NCBI GenBank assembly: GCA_964591245.1
Contig: CAZPZZ010000017.1
Coordinates: 1 to 43,614, forward strand
Reading direction: 5' to 3'
Source of the DNA: CAZPZZ01 sp964591245
GTDB lineage: Bacteria; Acidobacteriota; Vicinamibacteria; Vicinamibacterales; UBA8438
Length of the DNA: 43,614 bases
Of this stretch, positions 1-8,775 are shown piece by piece. Below the pieces are notes generated by a model that was not told the origin of the DNA, did no database searches, and saw only the letters and a list, made by a program, of their open reading frames with translations. The first letter of the stretch is position 1. Each line of letters opens with the position of its first letter. Made by a program: the position numbers and the translations under genes.

Positions 1-48
1 CACGAGATCAATAATCCACATTTTGCGGTGATGGGGAATCTGCAGTAA
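1..48 (+). pseudogene. N-terminal remnant of a histidine kinase: H-box cut by a stop codon
   Basis: The first frame from base 1 reads HEINNPHFAVMGNLQ and then TAA at 46-48. This is the classic phosphoacceptor H-box of a HisKA dimerisation domain (HE-x-NNP, His as first residue). The ATPase and receiver parts of the same kind of protein follow from about base 72, but in another frame with a TGA at 69-71. Past the TAA this frame continues with a plausible LIESREGDGR stretch, so at least one stop and one frame change separate the H-box from its partner domains. It could be a decayed gene or sequencing error near a contig end. The rest of the N-terminus lies outside the window. Confidence 0.7.
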
Positions 49-83
49 CTGATAGAGAGTCGCGAGGGTGACGGAAGGATTTC

Positions 84-1097
84 TTGGAAGAGCCTGATCC
101 GGAAGTTCGAGCGGCGCTCCAGGATTCGCTCGAAGCCGCGGATGCGATCAAGCGGATTATCAAGGAGACCAGTGCATTCGCTGGGGCAAAGGCGCAGGAA
201 CCTGCACGACTGACTGAATTAGACACTGTGGTCGCGGCTGTTCGCAAACTGGTAGGGCCCTCAAAAGACGAGTCTATCCAGTGGACCTGGGAGGGACGGG
301 CGACACCGCCCATCACGGCCAGCGAATCTAGTGTGACTCAGATTCTGCTGAACCTTGTGCTGAATGCACGGGAGGCGGTACAGGCTGCAGGGCGGCCTGG
401 ATCGGTGGATGTTTACGTTGGAACGGATGTTCTTGGACGGGCTATTCTTCGGGTCCGGGATACCGGTGTTGGAATAGACCCCGTGGTGTTCGACCGTATC
501 TTCCTGCCGTTTTATACCGGGCGCCAGGGTGCCGGGGCGGGGTTGGGGCTGGCGTTGGTGCATGAGGCGGTTGAGGAACTGGGGGGGCGTGTTGATGTCG
601 AGAGCACCCCGAACACTGGAAGCGTGTTTACGGTCCGTATTCCTCCAGTACACGGGGGGCAGGTCGAAAACGCCCAGGCCGAGCCCGTGCCATCGCAACC
701 AATCCGTGAGTCGGTGCGGGTGCTTGTTGTCGACGACGATGAGCGTGTGGCTCGGATGCTTCTCCGACGACTGCAGGGCCATGATGTGCGCCACGTTCAA
801 GATGCAGAATCTGCAATATCTCTCCTCATGGACGGGAGCTCCTTCGACCTTGTGTTGTGCGATGTGGTGATGCCCACATGCTCTGGTGTTGAACTCTTTC
901 AGCGAGTCCGTGAGGATGATCCGGACCGCGTAACCTCCTGGGTGTTCATGACAGGAGGTGCGTTGAGTCCAGCGGACCGTGCCTTTCTTGAGGCCGAGAC
1001 AATTCCTTGTCTGCTCAAGCCCGTGAGCGATGAGGATTTGCACGGTGCTCTGTCTGCGATTGCACAGACCAATTCTCCGACGTCCGTGGATGCCTGA
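84..1097 (+). CDS. Hybrid histidine kinase/response regulator, lacking its H-box in this frame
   Basis: The product has a GHKL ATPase domain followed by a receiver domain. It opens with the second HisKA helix (residues about 5-35), then an N-box at N90, a G1 box DTGVGI at 126-131 and a glycine-rich G2 box GAGAGLGLAL. A linker leads to a receiver (about 210-330) with an acidic VVDDDE patch and phosphoacceptor D260 in LCDVVMP. A TTG at 84 is the first usable codon after the in-frame TGA at 69-71, but the domain content says the natural gene began upstream: a matching H-box lies at 1-45 in a different frame. As read, the protein cannot autophosphorylate on the usual histidine. The family senses a stimulus and passes phosphate through the receiver; the stimulus is unknown because the sensor part is missing. 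Confidence 0.75.
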   Translation: MEEPDPEVRAALQDSLEAADAIKRIIKETSAFAGAKAQEPARLTELDTVVAAVRKLVGPSKDESIQWTWEGRATPPITASESSVTQILLNLVLNAREAVQAAGRPGSVDVYVGTDVLGRAILRVRDTGVGIDPVVFDRIFLPFYTGRQGAGAGLGLALVHEAVEELGGRVDVESTPNTGSVFTVRIPPVHGGQVENAQAEPVPSQPIRESVRVLVVDDDERVARMLLRRLQGHDVRHVQDAESAISLLMDGSSFDLVLCDVVMPTCSGVELFQRVREDDPDRVTSWVFMTGGALSPADRAFLEAETIPCLLKPVSDEDLHGALSAIAQTNSPTSVDA

Positions 1098-1146
1098 CGG
1101 TGACGTGAGTCGGCGAGAACGGTTTCTGGTGGGCGTGCGGTAGGGG

Positions 1147-1695
1147 TTAGCGATTGGTTGCGAGGAGTCCGATAATGGACAGAGTAGATTGGCAGGACGA
1201 ACACGTATAGAGGGGAAGAACCCCTTCGGCCCACCTTCCTTCCTGATTACCTTCAAATACGAATCGAGAATCGACGCCGCATGAGCCGCACACACATTCG
1301 ATCTCGGTCGGGACCGAGGGACCGGCTCCGACAGATTCGCCGATGCGATCGTCTGCTTCGATCGTGACGTCGCCAGGCTCTGATTCGATGATCTGCGTTC
1401 CGACTCGATAGAGTCCGTTGCCGAGTTCGTTGCACCATCGGATCTCGGTGAGTACCCGTTCTACGTGCCCCCCGATCGGGCTGGCGACTTCGACGACGAG
1501 GTAGGAACCAGGCTCCATTGGCTCACGGACGTCAAAAGCGATGCCGGACAAGCTCATGTCGAATCCGACCGCTTCCCGAAGCATTCTGCCCGCGTTTTCC
1601 AAACACTTCCCTTCGACCGGACTATAGAGAAGTTCGATACCAACGGTGGGAAAACGATATTCAAGCCGGGTTCCTGGCCCGCGAGGTAACTTCAC
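1147..1695 (-). CDS. PilZ-domain protein with C-terminal zinc ribbon
   Basis: This 182-residue cytoplasmic protein has both halves of the PilZ cyclic-di-GMP signature: RxxxR at 10-14 (RLEYR) and DxSxxG at 46-51 (DMSLSG), followed by the beta strands expected of the domain (to about 105). The C-terminus has a CxC-x2-C cluster (C134, C136, C139) and a C-x2-C pair (C165, C168), a typical zinc-ribbon spacing. PilZ domains bind c-di-GMP and control motility, adhesion or exopolysaccharide through a partner. The ribbon may bind a protein or nucleic acid partner, which is inference. It converges with the histidine kinase gene and stands alone, with a 324-base gap upstream. No clear Shine-Dalgarno site was seen; the ATG is chosen because the RxxxR motif follows it closely. 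Confidence 0.72.
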   Translation of the reverse strand: MKLPRGPGTRLEYRFPTVGIELLYSPVEGKCLENAGRMLREAVGFDMSLSGIAFDVREPMEPGSYLVVEVASPIGGHVERVLTEIRWCNELGNGLYRVGTQIIESEPGDVTIEADDRIGESVGAGPSVPTEIECVCGSCGVDSRFVFEGNQEGRWAEGVLPLYTCSSCQSTLSIIGLLATNR

Positions 1696-2019
1696 GGCCG
1701 GCCTTTCGCGGTTGAGTGTGGTGAGCGTCGGTGAGCGGAGGCCCCCTGCGACCGAATCATGCAGGCCTGGCGAGACAGGAGGGGGAAGCGCATCGCTTGG
1801 TGCCTCAGGGGCTCTCTCGGAGTGTGTCGTCTCTCTCGATGCTCCAAGACGGCGGGCAGGGCATTTCGCCGTGTAAGGTTATTCTCGTTACAGCCTGTCT
1901 GCCCGGCAGACGACGCTCGTACCCATTATCCTCTTTCCGGAGGGGTGAATCATCGGGAAGGGGGGCAGTTGACGCGGCCCACCGGATATTGGCAAGAGAG
2001 CACGACATCCTGCACGGCG
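1696..2019. other. Intergenic region with a 15-base near-perfect palindrome
   Basis: This gap lies between the start of the PilZ gene and the end of the DUF1592 gene; both are on the minus strand. No convincing coding sequence was found. The most structured element is a 7-base inverted repeat around one base at 1897-1911 (GTCTGCC C GGCAGAC), about 200 bases upstream of the PilZ start. It could be an operator or a short hairpin. No strong promoter could be assigned. Confidence 0.4.
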
Positions 2020-4470
2020 TTACTGAGCAGCTGCCCGGCGCATCTGAAATGGAGTGCTCTGCACGACACCGAAGACGAGTGACGACCAGGAATAGTCCTC
2101 CGACGCACCGTCCTCCACGATACGGCGAATTGCCGGGGCATCGTAATATTCGAGTCCTCGGCCGAGCGCGTACGTCAGCATCTTCTCGGTGATGGTGGTG
2201 ACGAAGTTCTCACCGCGTTCGACAAAGGCTTGGCGAAGCGTCGCGGGTCCATCTACCGGGGTGCCGTCGTTCAACGTCCCCGTCGCATCGATTGGGGTGC
2301 CGGCGTCACTCTCGTCTCGCCAACGCCCGATGGCGTCAAAATTCTCAAGCGCAAAGCCCAGAGGGTCCATGACTTTGTGACAGCTGGCGCAAGCGGGGTT
2401 TGCCCGGTGTTGCTCCAATCGCTCTCGTACCGATCGTGGTTCTAGGCCTGGTTCATCGTTTTCCTCGAGGGCTGGTACATCAGGCGGAGGATCTGGGGGC
2501 GGTGTTCCGAGTACGTTCTCCAGCAGCCATTTGCCTCGAAGAACTGGTGATGTACGGTGGGCGTAAGAGGTGACGGTCAAAAGACTGCCCTTGCCAAGTA
2601 GTCCGCGTCTTACCTCATGTGCGCCAGTCAGGGAGACCCGTCGAAAATGGTTTCCGAAGACGTTCTCGACGCCATAATGTCGTGCGAGTCGCTCGTTGAC
2701 GAAGGTGTAATCCGCGGTCAAGAGTTCAAGTGCCCCGCGGTCTTCGCGGATCTGACTGTCGAGGAAAAGGGTCAGCTCTCGTGCCATGGCGTCCCGCAGG
2801 TTGGCATCAAAATCCGGGAAGGCATAGGGGTCGGGGCCGACCAAGTGCATGTTCCGGAGATAGAGCCATTGGCCACCGAAGTTGTCGACCAGGGCACGTG
2901 CGCGTGGATCTGCGAGTAGACGTTCGACCTGCGCCCGCAATATATCCGGGTCGCGTAGGCGTCCTTGTTCGGCGATGTCCAGTAACTCGTCGTCTGGGAT
3001 GCTGCTCCAGAGGAAGAACGATAGACGCGATGCTAGTTCGATATCGCTGACGGTGTAGGGCGCGTTTGCGGCGACGTCCTCGGGGTCGTATTCACGTCGG
3101 AACAGAAAGTCCGGGCTGACGAGGATCCGGCGTAACGCCATCTCGATTCCAGAGTCGAAGTCGCCTCGGGCACGGCCGCGTTCGAAAAATCCGAGAAGCA
3201 TCCCGACGGTCTCGGGGGACACAGGGCGTCGTAGGGCCCGTCGGGCGAGGCGGGAGATGATCTCCGTGGCACACTCCGCCTCACTCGTGCCCTCTGCTGG
3301 TCGACAGGAAAAGATGCGTTGCCTCGGTGGAGTGTCGCCCCGGCCTGTGACGTTGTAGGGGCCCCGTAGCTCGAGACTGCCGATGCCGGGGTCGATGGTG
3401 ACGTCGCCGGCATATTCGTAGCTCGTGATGGCATAGGTGGGGCGTTGCATGCCTTCGAGTGCGGCCTCGGATCCCACAAAACTCACGGCCAGTACGGCCG
3501 GCCCGGCCTTTGCGGTGAAGCGTACTTCTTGACCGTCATCGGGTACGTTCCGTAGATCCCGGCGACGAGTCGGTTGCTCGTCGTCGTCGCGGATGGCCCC
3601 ACCCACGGTGAATGCCTCGACAAGTCGACCATCTAAACGAACTTCGAGTTCATGTGGTTCGCGTAAACCTCGAACCCGGCCGTCGTAGGTGCGTAACAAG
3701 AAAATTTTCGCGACATACTCACCATCAACCGGAAAATAGTAGGGAATGGCCAAGCCGCCACGAGACCCGAACGGCAGGTCATCGCTGACACGCCCTTCTT
3801 GTCGCAGGTGTTTGTCGACCTCGAAGACTGCCGTCGTTGCCTGCAGGGTGGGGTCGCCCACAGCGAGTCGACTAATCTTGCGCGCAGCAGCGAGGTACCG
3901 CTCCGTGAGCATCGGTGAGACCGACAGTACATCGGCAATGTTGTCGAAGCCGTAGCCTGCGTCATCAGGCGGTAGCAGGGCTTGGGCGTCGATATCGAGC
4001 TCGAGCAAGTCCCGAATCGCGTTGGCATACTCCACGCGATTTAACCGATGCATGGCAGGTCGCCGTCCAGGGTTCGGGCTTTCCAGAGCTGCGCGATCGA
4101 TACGGGCGCCAAGCCATGCGGTGAGTTCCGCGTAGGTGGACTCGTCGGGACGCGGGCGGTCCACCGGAGGCATTGACCGGGTGCGGAGCTTCCTGATGAC
4201 GCGTTCCAAGACCTCGACGTGGTCGCTATCGAATTCGGAACGGGTGAGGTCGAGGTCTTGGAGTGAGAGTCCCGCAGCCAAGGTCCGATCGTTATGGCAT
4301 GTCACGCAATACCGTGCGAAGACCTGCTGGTACTCAGCGGCGGGAGATGCGCTGGACGCGGGTTGGGCCAGGGCCGGTGGCACAAGCACGACTCCAAGTG
4401 CCATCGCACAACTGAGACGCCACGTAGATTTGGCGATGCTCCTGGCTGACGTCGGTATTCCTGCGGTCAT
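2020..4470 (-). CDS. Secreted PSCyt/DUF1587-DUF1592-DUF1588-DUF1585 cytochrome protein
   Basis: This 816-residue exported protein belongs to the large planctomycete/acidobacterial PSD-PSCyt group. After a signal peptide (cleavage near VPPALAQ, about residue 36) comes a c-type heme motif CVTCH at 55-59, the DUF1587 segment (MHRLNRVEYANAIRDLL), DUF1595 and DUF1592 regions, a second heme motif CASCH at 694-698 within the DUF1588-like block, and a C-terminal DUF1585-like block. Two CxxCH motifs mean covalent heme outside the cytoplasm. The reaction is unknown; the family is thought to work with DUF1552 partners. ATG 4470 is preferred over the upstream GTG at 4509 because GGGAGG precedes it by three bases and it gives a better signal peptide. 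The gene lies 60 bases after the DUF1552 gene, probably in one operon. Confidence 0.85.
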   Translation of the reverse strand: MTAGIPTSARSIAKSTWRLSCAMALGVVLVPPALAQPASSASPAAEYQQVFARYCVTCHNDRTLAAGLSLQDLDLTRSEFDSDHVEVLERVIRKLRTRSMPPVDRPRPDESTYAELTAWLGARIDRAALESPNPGRRPAMHRLNRVEYANAIRDLLELDIDAQALLPPDDAGYGFDNIADVLSVSPMLTERYLAAARKISRLAVGDPTLQATTAVFEVDKHLRQEGRVSDDLPFGSRGGLAIPYYFPVDGEYVAKIFLLRTYDGRVRGLREPHELEVRLDGRLVEAFTVGGAIRDDDEQPTRRRDLRNVPDDGQEVRFTAKAGPAVLAVSFVGSEAALEGMQRPTYAITSYEYAGDVTIDPGIGSLELRGPYNVTGRGDTPPRQRIFSCRPAEGTSEAECATEIISRLARRALRRPVSPETVGMLLGFFERGRARGDFDSGIEMALRRILVSPDFLFRREYDPEDVAANAPYTVSDIELASRLSFFLWSSIPDDELLDIAEQGRLRDPDILRAQVERLLADPRARALVDNFGGQWLYLRNMHLVGPDPYAFPDFDANLRDAMARELTLFLDSQIREDRGALELLTADYTFVNERLARHYGVENVFGNHFRRVSLTGAHEVRRGLLGKGSLLTVTSYAHRTSPVLRGKWLLENVLGTPPPDPPPDVPALEENDEPGLEPRSVRERLEQHRANPACASCHKVMDPLGFALENFDAIGRWRDESDAGTPIDATGTLNDGTPVDGPATLRQAFVERGENFVTTITEKMLTYALGRGLEYYDAPAIRRIVEDGASEDYSWSSLVFGVVQSTPFQMRRAAAQ

Positions 4471-4530
4471 GTGCCTCCCGACGGGGCGCAGTCTGAGCCC
4501 AATGCTCACTCGCGACGGCGCGTGCCCAGA

Positions 4531-5889
4531 TCAGACGTCCGAAAGATGCTGCAGCGAGCCGGTGCTGTCGCCGAGGGTGTCGATTGGAACTCCGAGTCTC
4601 CCGAGGAGCGCCACCTGTAGGTTGGTCAATGGAGTTCCCGCGGGAACTCGAAGATGCCGACCACCTCGGAGTCCGCTGGTTTGCCCTCCCGCCACAAAAA
4701 CCGGCAGGTCGGTGTGTGTGTGTAGATTTCCGTCGCTGATTCCAGAGCCGTATTGAATCATCACGTGGTCGAGTAGCGTGCCGTCACCGTCCGGCGTAGC
4801 CTTTAGCTTCTCCATGAAGTAGGCCATTTGCTCGATGTGATGGCGATTGATTTTCGCCAACTTTCGCATTTGTTCCGGCCGGTTCTGATGGTGTGAGAGA
4901 CCGTGGTGCGGATCGGGAATTCCGAGTTCGGGATAGGTCCGTGGGCTCAGCTCCCGCGACATCATGAACGTGACCACTCGGGTCAAATCGGCTTGAAAAG
5001 CGACGACTTGCAGGTCGAACATCAGGCGAGCATGCTCCGCAAATGTGTCGGGGATGCCGCCACTGGGGCGCACGATGTCGGGGAGTTCACGGTCGCTCTG
5101 CGCCTCGAGCAACCGGATACGCCGTTCAATGTCGCGAATCGCATCAAGATACTGGGTGATCTTGACTTGGTCGCTTGGACCCAGAGTTCGCTTGATGTCG
5201 GCGACTTCGTGGACGAGTGAGTCCAGAATGCTGCGATCATCTTCGATCAGGGCCAGCCGAGCTTCGGGTGTGGTGTTGTCTGTATCGCCAAAGAGCCGTT
5301 CGAAGACCGCGCGTGGCTGGTTCTCCATCGGAAGCGGGCTGGTAGGCGTTCGCCACGACAGCGTGTTGGAGTACGCACAACTCCAGCCGGCCTGGCAGCC
5401 GCCGATCAATTCGTTAGCGTCGAGGGCCAGTTCTAGCGATTTGAGAACGGTGTCGCGGCCAAGTACCGCTGCCGCCATCTGATCGAGCGAGGTCCCACAG
5501 CGGATATCGGCGCCTTCGGTCTTTTTGGGATGTACGCCGGTCAGAAATGTGGCTGCTGCCCGGACGTGGTCGCCGCTTCCTTCTCCCGGCACAGGGAAAG
5601 CCGGCGCATCATCGAGACCACTGACGACAAGCAGTTGATCCTTGAACGGTGTGAGTGGCTCGAGGGTTTCCGGCAGGTTGCCCAGAACGCCTGATGCCTT
5701 CGGCGTCCACTGATCGGAAAGTACACCATTTGGCACGTAGCCGGTGAACAGGCGGGGGACGGGGGCAGCGGCGGAGCCGCGCACGGCTGCGAATGCCGGG
5801 ACCATGCCATCAAGGAGCGGCAGGGCCAAGGATGCACCCACCCCTCGTAGAAACGTTCGACGGGGCAACGATTTCTTGGTGATAATCAT
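4531..5889 (-). CDS. Tat-exported DUF1552 protein
   Basis: This 452-residue protein begins with a twin-arginine signal (PRRTFLRGVGASLALPLL, RR at 10-11), so it is folded before export. The body matches DUF1552: an N-terminal PRLFTGYVPNGV segment, a D/E-rich middle with SILDSLVHEVADIKRTLG, a DHHQN-like region (PHHGLSHHQN), and a C-terminal MIQYGSGISDGNLHTHTDLPVFVAGG block rich in His and Asp that could bind metal. The fold resembles alkaline phosphatase/sulfatase-like DUF1501 proteins, but the activity is unknown. A TTG codon at 5910 is also open, but it overlaps the AAGGAG ribosome site that serves ATG 5889. It is the first gene of the DUF1552-DUF1592 pair and is divergent from the ankyrin gene. 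Confidence 0.85.
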   Translation of the reverse strand: MIITKKSLPRRTFLRGVGASLALPLLDGMVPAFAAVRGSAAAPVPRLFTGYVPNGVLSDQWTPKASGVLGNLPETLEPLTPFKDQLLVVSGLDDAPAFPVPGEGSGDHVRAAATFLTGVHPKKTEGADIRCGTSLDQMAAAVLGRDTVLKSLELALDANELIGGCQAGWSCAYSNTLSWRTPTSPLPMENQPRAVFERLFGDTDNTTPEARLALIEDDRSILDSLVHEVADIKRTLGPSDQVKITQYLDAIRDIERRIRLLEAQSDRELPDIVRPSGGIPDTFAEHARLMFDLQVVAFQADLTRVVTFMMSRELSPRTYPELGIPDPHHGLSHHQNRPEQMRKLAKINRHHIEQMAYFMEKLKATPDGDGTLLDHVMIQYGSGISDGNLHTHTDLPVFVAGGQTSGLRGGRHLRVPAGTPLTNLQVALLGRLGVPIDTLGDSTGSLQHLSDV

Positions 5890-5977
5890 CGCGCTGGCGG
5901 TCTCCTTCAATGGTGATCTACCGGACCATAGGCAGCAAACGTCGGGTCACGAGTAAGCAGGGCGCCCGAACGTCCTC

Positions 5978-6006
5978 TTGCAAATCAAGGCGTACTCGCG
6001 CATTAT
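5978..6006 (+). promoter_or_regulatory. Possible sigma-70-type promoter for the ankyrin gene
   Basis: TTGCAA at 5978-5983 and CATTAT at 6001-6006 are separated by 17 bases, each matching four of six consensus positions. The likely start would leave a leader of about 32 bases before ATG 6045. It sits in the 155-base divergent region shared with the DUF1552 gene. This is pattern matching only. Confidence 0.3.
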
Positions 6007-6044
6007 CGAAAGCCCATCAAGGAGTGTCAAGGTAAAGGTAAACG

Positions 6045-7556
6045 ATGCGTACAATCCAGTTGGCGGCAGCCACGGTCGTCGCGTCCCTCTTCTACAGCCT
6101 GATCGGTGGGATCTCCCTTACGGCCGCGGCTGACCATCCCTTGATGGCTGCGGTCAAGATGGGAGATGCCTCTGCTGCTCAGCGGCTCTTAGCGGAGGGT
6201 GAGGATCCCGATATTCCCCAAGGTGACGGCGCGACTGCGCTGCTCTGGGCTTCGCACCGGGATGATCTCGTTATGGCCTCCCTGTTGATGGATGCCGGGG
6301 CGGATCCCAATACCCCGGATGCTCACGGCGTGACGGCACTGGCACTGGCCTGTCTGAACGGCAGTGTGCCTATGGTGGAGTTCCTGCTGGATGCCGGCGC
6401 CGATCCGAACCTGGCCCGAACCAATGGTGTGACCCCACTGATGACGGCCTCGCGCGTGGGTAATGTCGATGTCGTCAGGCGCTTGCTGGCAGCATCGGCC
6501 GACCCGACAGCAGGGGAATCCAGGCGAGGGCAGACGGCGCTGATGTGGGCGGCGGCCGAAGGTCACGTGGCGGTCGCGAACGTGTTGCTGGAAACAGGTG
6601 GCGGAGCGACCACGCGTTCGGCGAATGGGTTCACGCCACTGCTCTTTGCAGCCCAGCAAGGGAATCGTGACATTGCCAGATTGCTGCTGACCGCCGGCGC
6701 TGGCGTGGACGAGGCGGCCCCTGATGGCATTGGGGGTGACACGAATGCCCGAACGCTCTTCCGGGCCGATACTCAGGCGTCGGCTCTTTTGGTCGCTATC
6801 GATAGTGGGCATGCCGGCATGGCGCTCTTTCTGATCGAGGAAGAGGCCGACCCCAATCATCATGGGGCGGGACGGACGGCGTTACACGCTGCCACGCAGC
6901 AGGAAATGCCGGAAGTCGTACGAGCGCTCTTGGCTGCCGGAGCCGATCCGAACGCGAGACTTACCAAACGCACGCCCTACCTGTCGCGTTATATTCGACT
7001 GGGGAACGGGCTCGTGCCAGATCTGGTCGGGGCCACGCCATTCTGGTTGGCGGCGAGCTACGGGGATCTGGAGATCATGCAGATCCTTGTCGACGCCGGT
7101 GCCGATCCCGTGCTCAGGTCAAGAGACGGTACGACTGCCTTGATGGTCGCGGCGGGCGCCGATTACGTTGAGGGGCAGGACAAGTACGGACGACGGTCCT
7201 TCCCGGCGTATTACGAGACGCTGCAGCAGCGCGCGCTCGAGGCAATCAAGTATTGCCTTGACCTGGGTCTCGATATCAACGCCGTGAACGACAACGGTCA
7301 GACCCCGCTGCATGGAGGGGTGTACATCGGGGGGACGTTGATCGTGCCTTTCTTGGTGGCACAGGGGGCGCAGCTTGACGTGATCAATCGTCGAGGACAG
7401 ACGCCGTGGATGATTGCTGCTCAAGGGGAGTATCGTGCGGGTTCGTTCAATCTGCATGAGGATACTGCTCGGATCCTCGAGGAGTTGGGAGCCGATACGA
7501 CCATCGGTTTTGATCTCGGTATTGATTTTCGGGACAAGCTCACTACTGCCCGTTAG
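6045..7556 (+). CDS. Secreted ankyrin-repeat protein
   Basis: A 503-residue protein with a Sec signal peptide (about 1-29, ending SLTAAA) followed almost entirely by ankyrin repeats. The unit D-x-G-x-T-A-L-x-x-A, then a second helix and L-L-x-A-G-A-D-P-N, recurs about ten times between residues 30 and 490. Examples end LLMDAGADPNTPD, LLDAGADPNLART and ILVDAGADPVLRS. The regular array is broken by longer insertions near residues 225-245, 315-330 and 375-395. Ankyrin arrays are protein-binding scaffolds with no catalytic role. It faces the DUF1552/DUF1592 operon across a 155-base divergent region, an arrangement I recall from related acidobacterial and planctomycete genomes, so it may be a periplasmic partner of that system. 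This functional link is inferred. Confidence 0.85.
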   Translation: MRTIQLAAATVVASLFYSLIGGISLTAAADHPLMAAVKMGDASAAQRLLAEGEDPDIPQGDGATALLWASHRDDLVMASLLMDAGADPNTPDAHGVTALALACLNGSVPMVEFLLDAGADPNLARTNGVTPLMTASRVGNVDVVRRLLAASADPTAGESRRGQTALMWAAAEGHVAVANVLLETGGGATTRSANGFTPLLFAAQQGNRDIARLLLTAGAGVDEAAPDGIGGDTNARTLFRADTQASALLVAIDSGHAGMALFLIEEEADPNHHGAGRTALHAATQQEMPEVVRALLAAGADPNARLTKRTPYLSRYIRLGNGLVPDLVGATPFWLAASYGDLEIMQILVDAGADPVLRSRDGTTALMVAAGADYVEGQDKYGRRSFPAYYETLQQRALEAIKYCLDLGLDINAVNDNGQTPLHGGVYIGGTLIVPFLVAQGAQLDVINRRGQTPWMIAAQGEYRAGSFNLHEDTARILEELGADTTIGFDLGIDFRDKLTTAR

Positions 7557-7617
7557 TGGCGCGGTGTGCTCGTTTGCCTGAATTGAGCCATTCCGTGCGC
7601 TGATTGGTCCGGTTCCG

Positions 7618-8775
7618 CTACATCCACCTCTTGAAGTGCCGCATGATGGCGAGCTGAAGGCGCAGTTGTACGGCGAGGTTGCGCCGGAAATATGGCCTGA
7701 CGGCTTCTTGTGCTGGGTCGGCCGAAAGCGATTCAAAGATTGACCGTGCCTCGCGAACGAGTGCCGTGTCGTGCGTGTCGATCATGGCTTCGGCGAGTCG
7801 GTCATGTGCCGCATCCTCGAAATTGTAGCTACCAAATGCGACCCACGCATCGTCGATGAGGACGATCTTCGAATGTTCGCCTCTGCGGTGTTCGAAAATG
7901 TGGATACCGGCTGCGAGAAGGCGGTCGTAGCTCGCGGCCGCGGCGATCCACGCCAGATTTGTGGCCTCGAGTGCATCACAATGCGAGTGGTACACCTCGA
8001 CTCGCACCCCGCGATGTGCTGCTGCTTCCATCGCGCGAATGAGGGTCGGGATGGGCTTGAAGTAGAACGCAGTGAGACAGACTCGTTCTCTCGCGGCGTC
8101 AAGCATCTGCTTCATCAAGTTGGTGACTTCGTTTGGACCGCGCCAGCCAAGTGGTCCTGACCAACCTTGACCAAGATTCGGGTTACAGCACCAGTACCTG
8201 AGTGGCACCTCCGTCATGCCAGCCTGGGCAGTGTTGCCGAGAATCTGTAGATGTGCATCCTTGACGGTGCCGCCGATGGTCCGATAGCTCTCAAGGAGCG
8301 TGCGCACGATCGGCCCCCGTACCGCGACCGAGAACTCATGCCACTGGGTGTAGGACGCACCCGTGACGTTGCTGCTTCCGAACAACGCCTCGCCCTGCTC
8401 GGAGACTTGAATCTTCACGTGCTGTCCGCCGCCGAGGCGGCGTTGCATCAGTTGGGGAGGCCGATAGTGCGTGATGGTGGCGCCTGCCGCTCGCAGGCGG
8501 TTGAGGTGGCTGGCCAGTGCCCGTTTGGTGGAATCGTTCATCACGACCCCGCCCAGGGTTTGTCCGAATCCGTCTAGGAGGAGATTGACCGCGACGCGGC
8601 GCCGGCACGCATCCTCTAGCGCGTTCAGGAAGGCGGTGCCGTACTCGTCGTATTCGATGTAGTAGATCGAGACATAGAGGAAATGCTTCGCCTCTGCGAC
8701 CATCGTGAGCCGCAACTCCCATTCCAGGGATCGGTTCCAGAGTGGTTGCACCGCAATGGCGGTAGTCTCGATCAC
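7618..8775 (-). CDS. Phospholipase D/cardiolipin synthase-like protein
   Basis: This 385-residue protein carries two HKD-type half-sites of the PLD superfamily. The second is canonical: H301, K303, D308, followed by GSYN. The first has H119 and K121 but E126 where Asp is usual, then GSSN. PLD enzymes use the two histidines to cut or transfer phosphodiesters; cardiolipin synthase, phosphatidyltransferases and some nucleases share the fold. No signal peptide or N-terminal membrane helix is evident, unlike typical cardiolipin synthases, so the substrate is open. The GTG start at 8775 shares one base with the TAG stop of the upstream SDR gene (TAGTG), pointing to coupled translation. It is the last gene of a three-gene operon. 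Confidence 0.75.
   Translation of the reverse strand: MIETTAIAVQPLWNRSLEWELRLTMVAEAKHFLYVSIYYIEYDEYGTAFLNALEDACRRRVAVNLLLDGFGQTLGGVVMNDSTKRALASHLNRLRAAGATITHYRPPQLMQRRLGGGQHVKIQVSEQGEALFGSSNVTGASYTQWHEFSVAVRGPIVRTLLESYRTIGGTVKDAHLQILGNTAQAGMTEVPLRYWCCNPNLGQGWSGPLGWRGPNEVTNLMKQMLDAARERVCLTAFYFKPIPTLIRAMEAAAHRGVRVEVYHSHCDALEATNLAWIAAAASYDRLLAAGIHIFEHRRGEHSKIVLIDDAWVAFGSYNFEDAAHDRLAEAMIDTHDTALVREARSIFESLSADPAQEAVRPYFRRNLAVQLRLQLAIMRHFKRWM

Noticed and set aside
261..1295. 344-codon minus-strand frame over the histidine kinase
   Set aside because: It overlaps both the kinase and PilZ genes, whose motifs are unmistakable, and has no family feature of its own.
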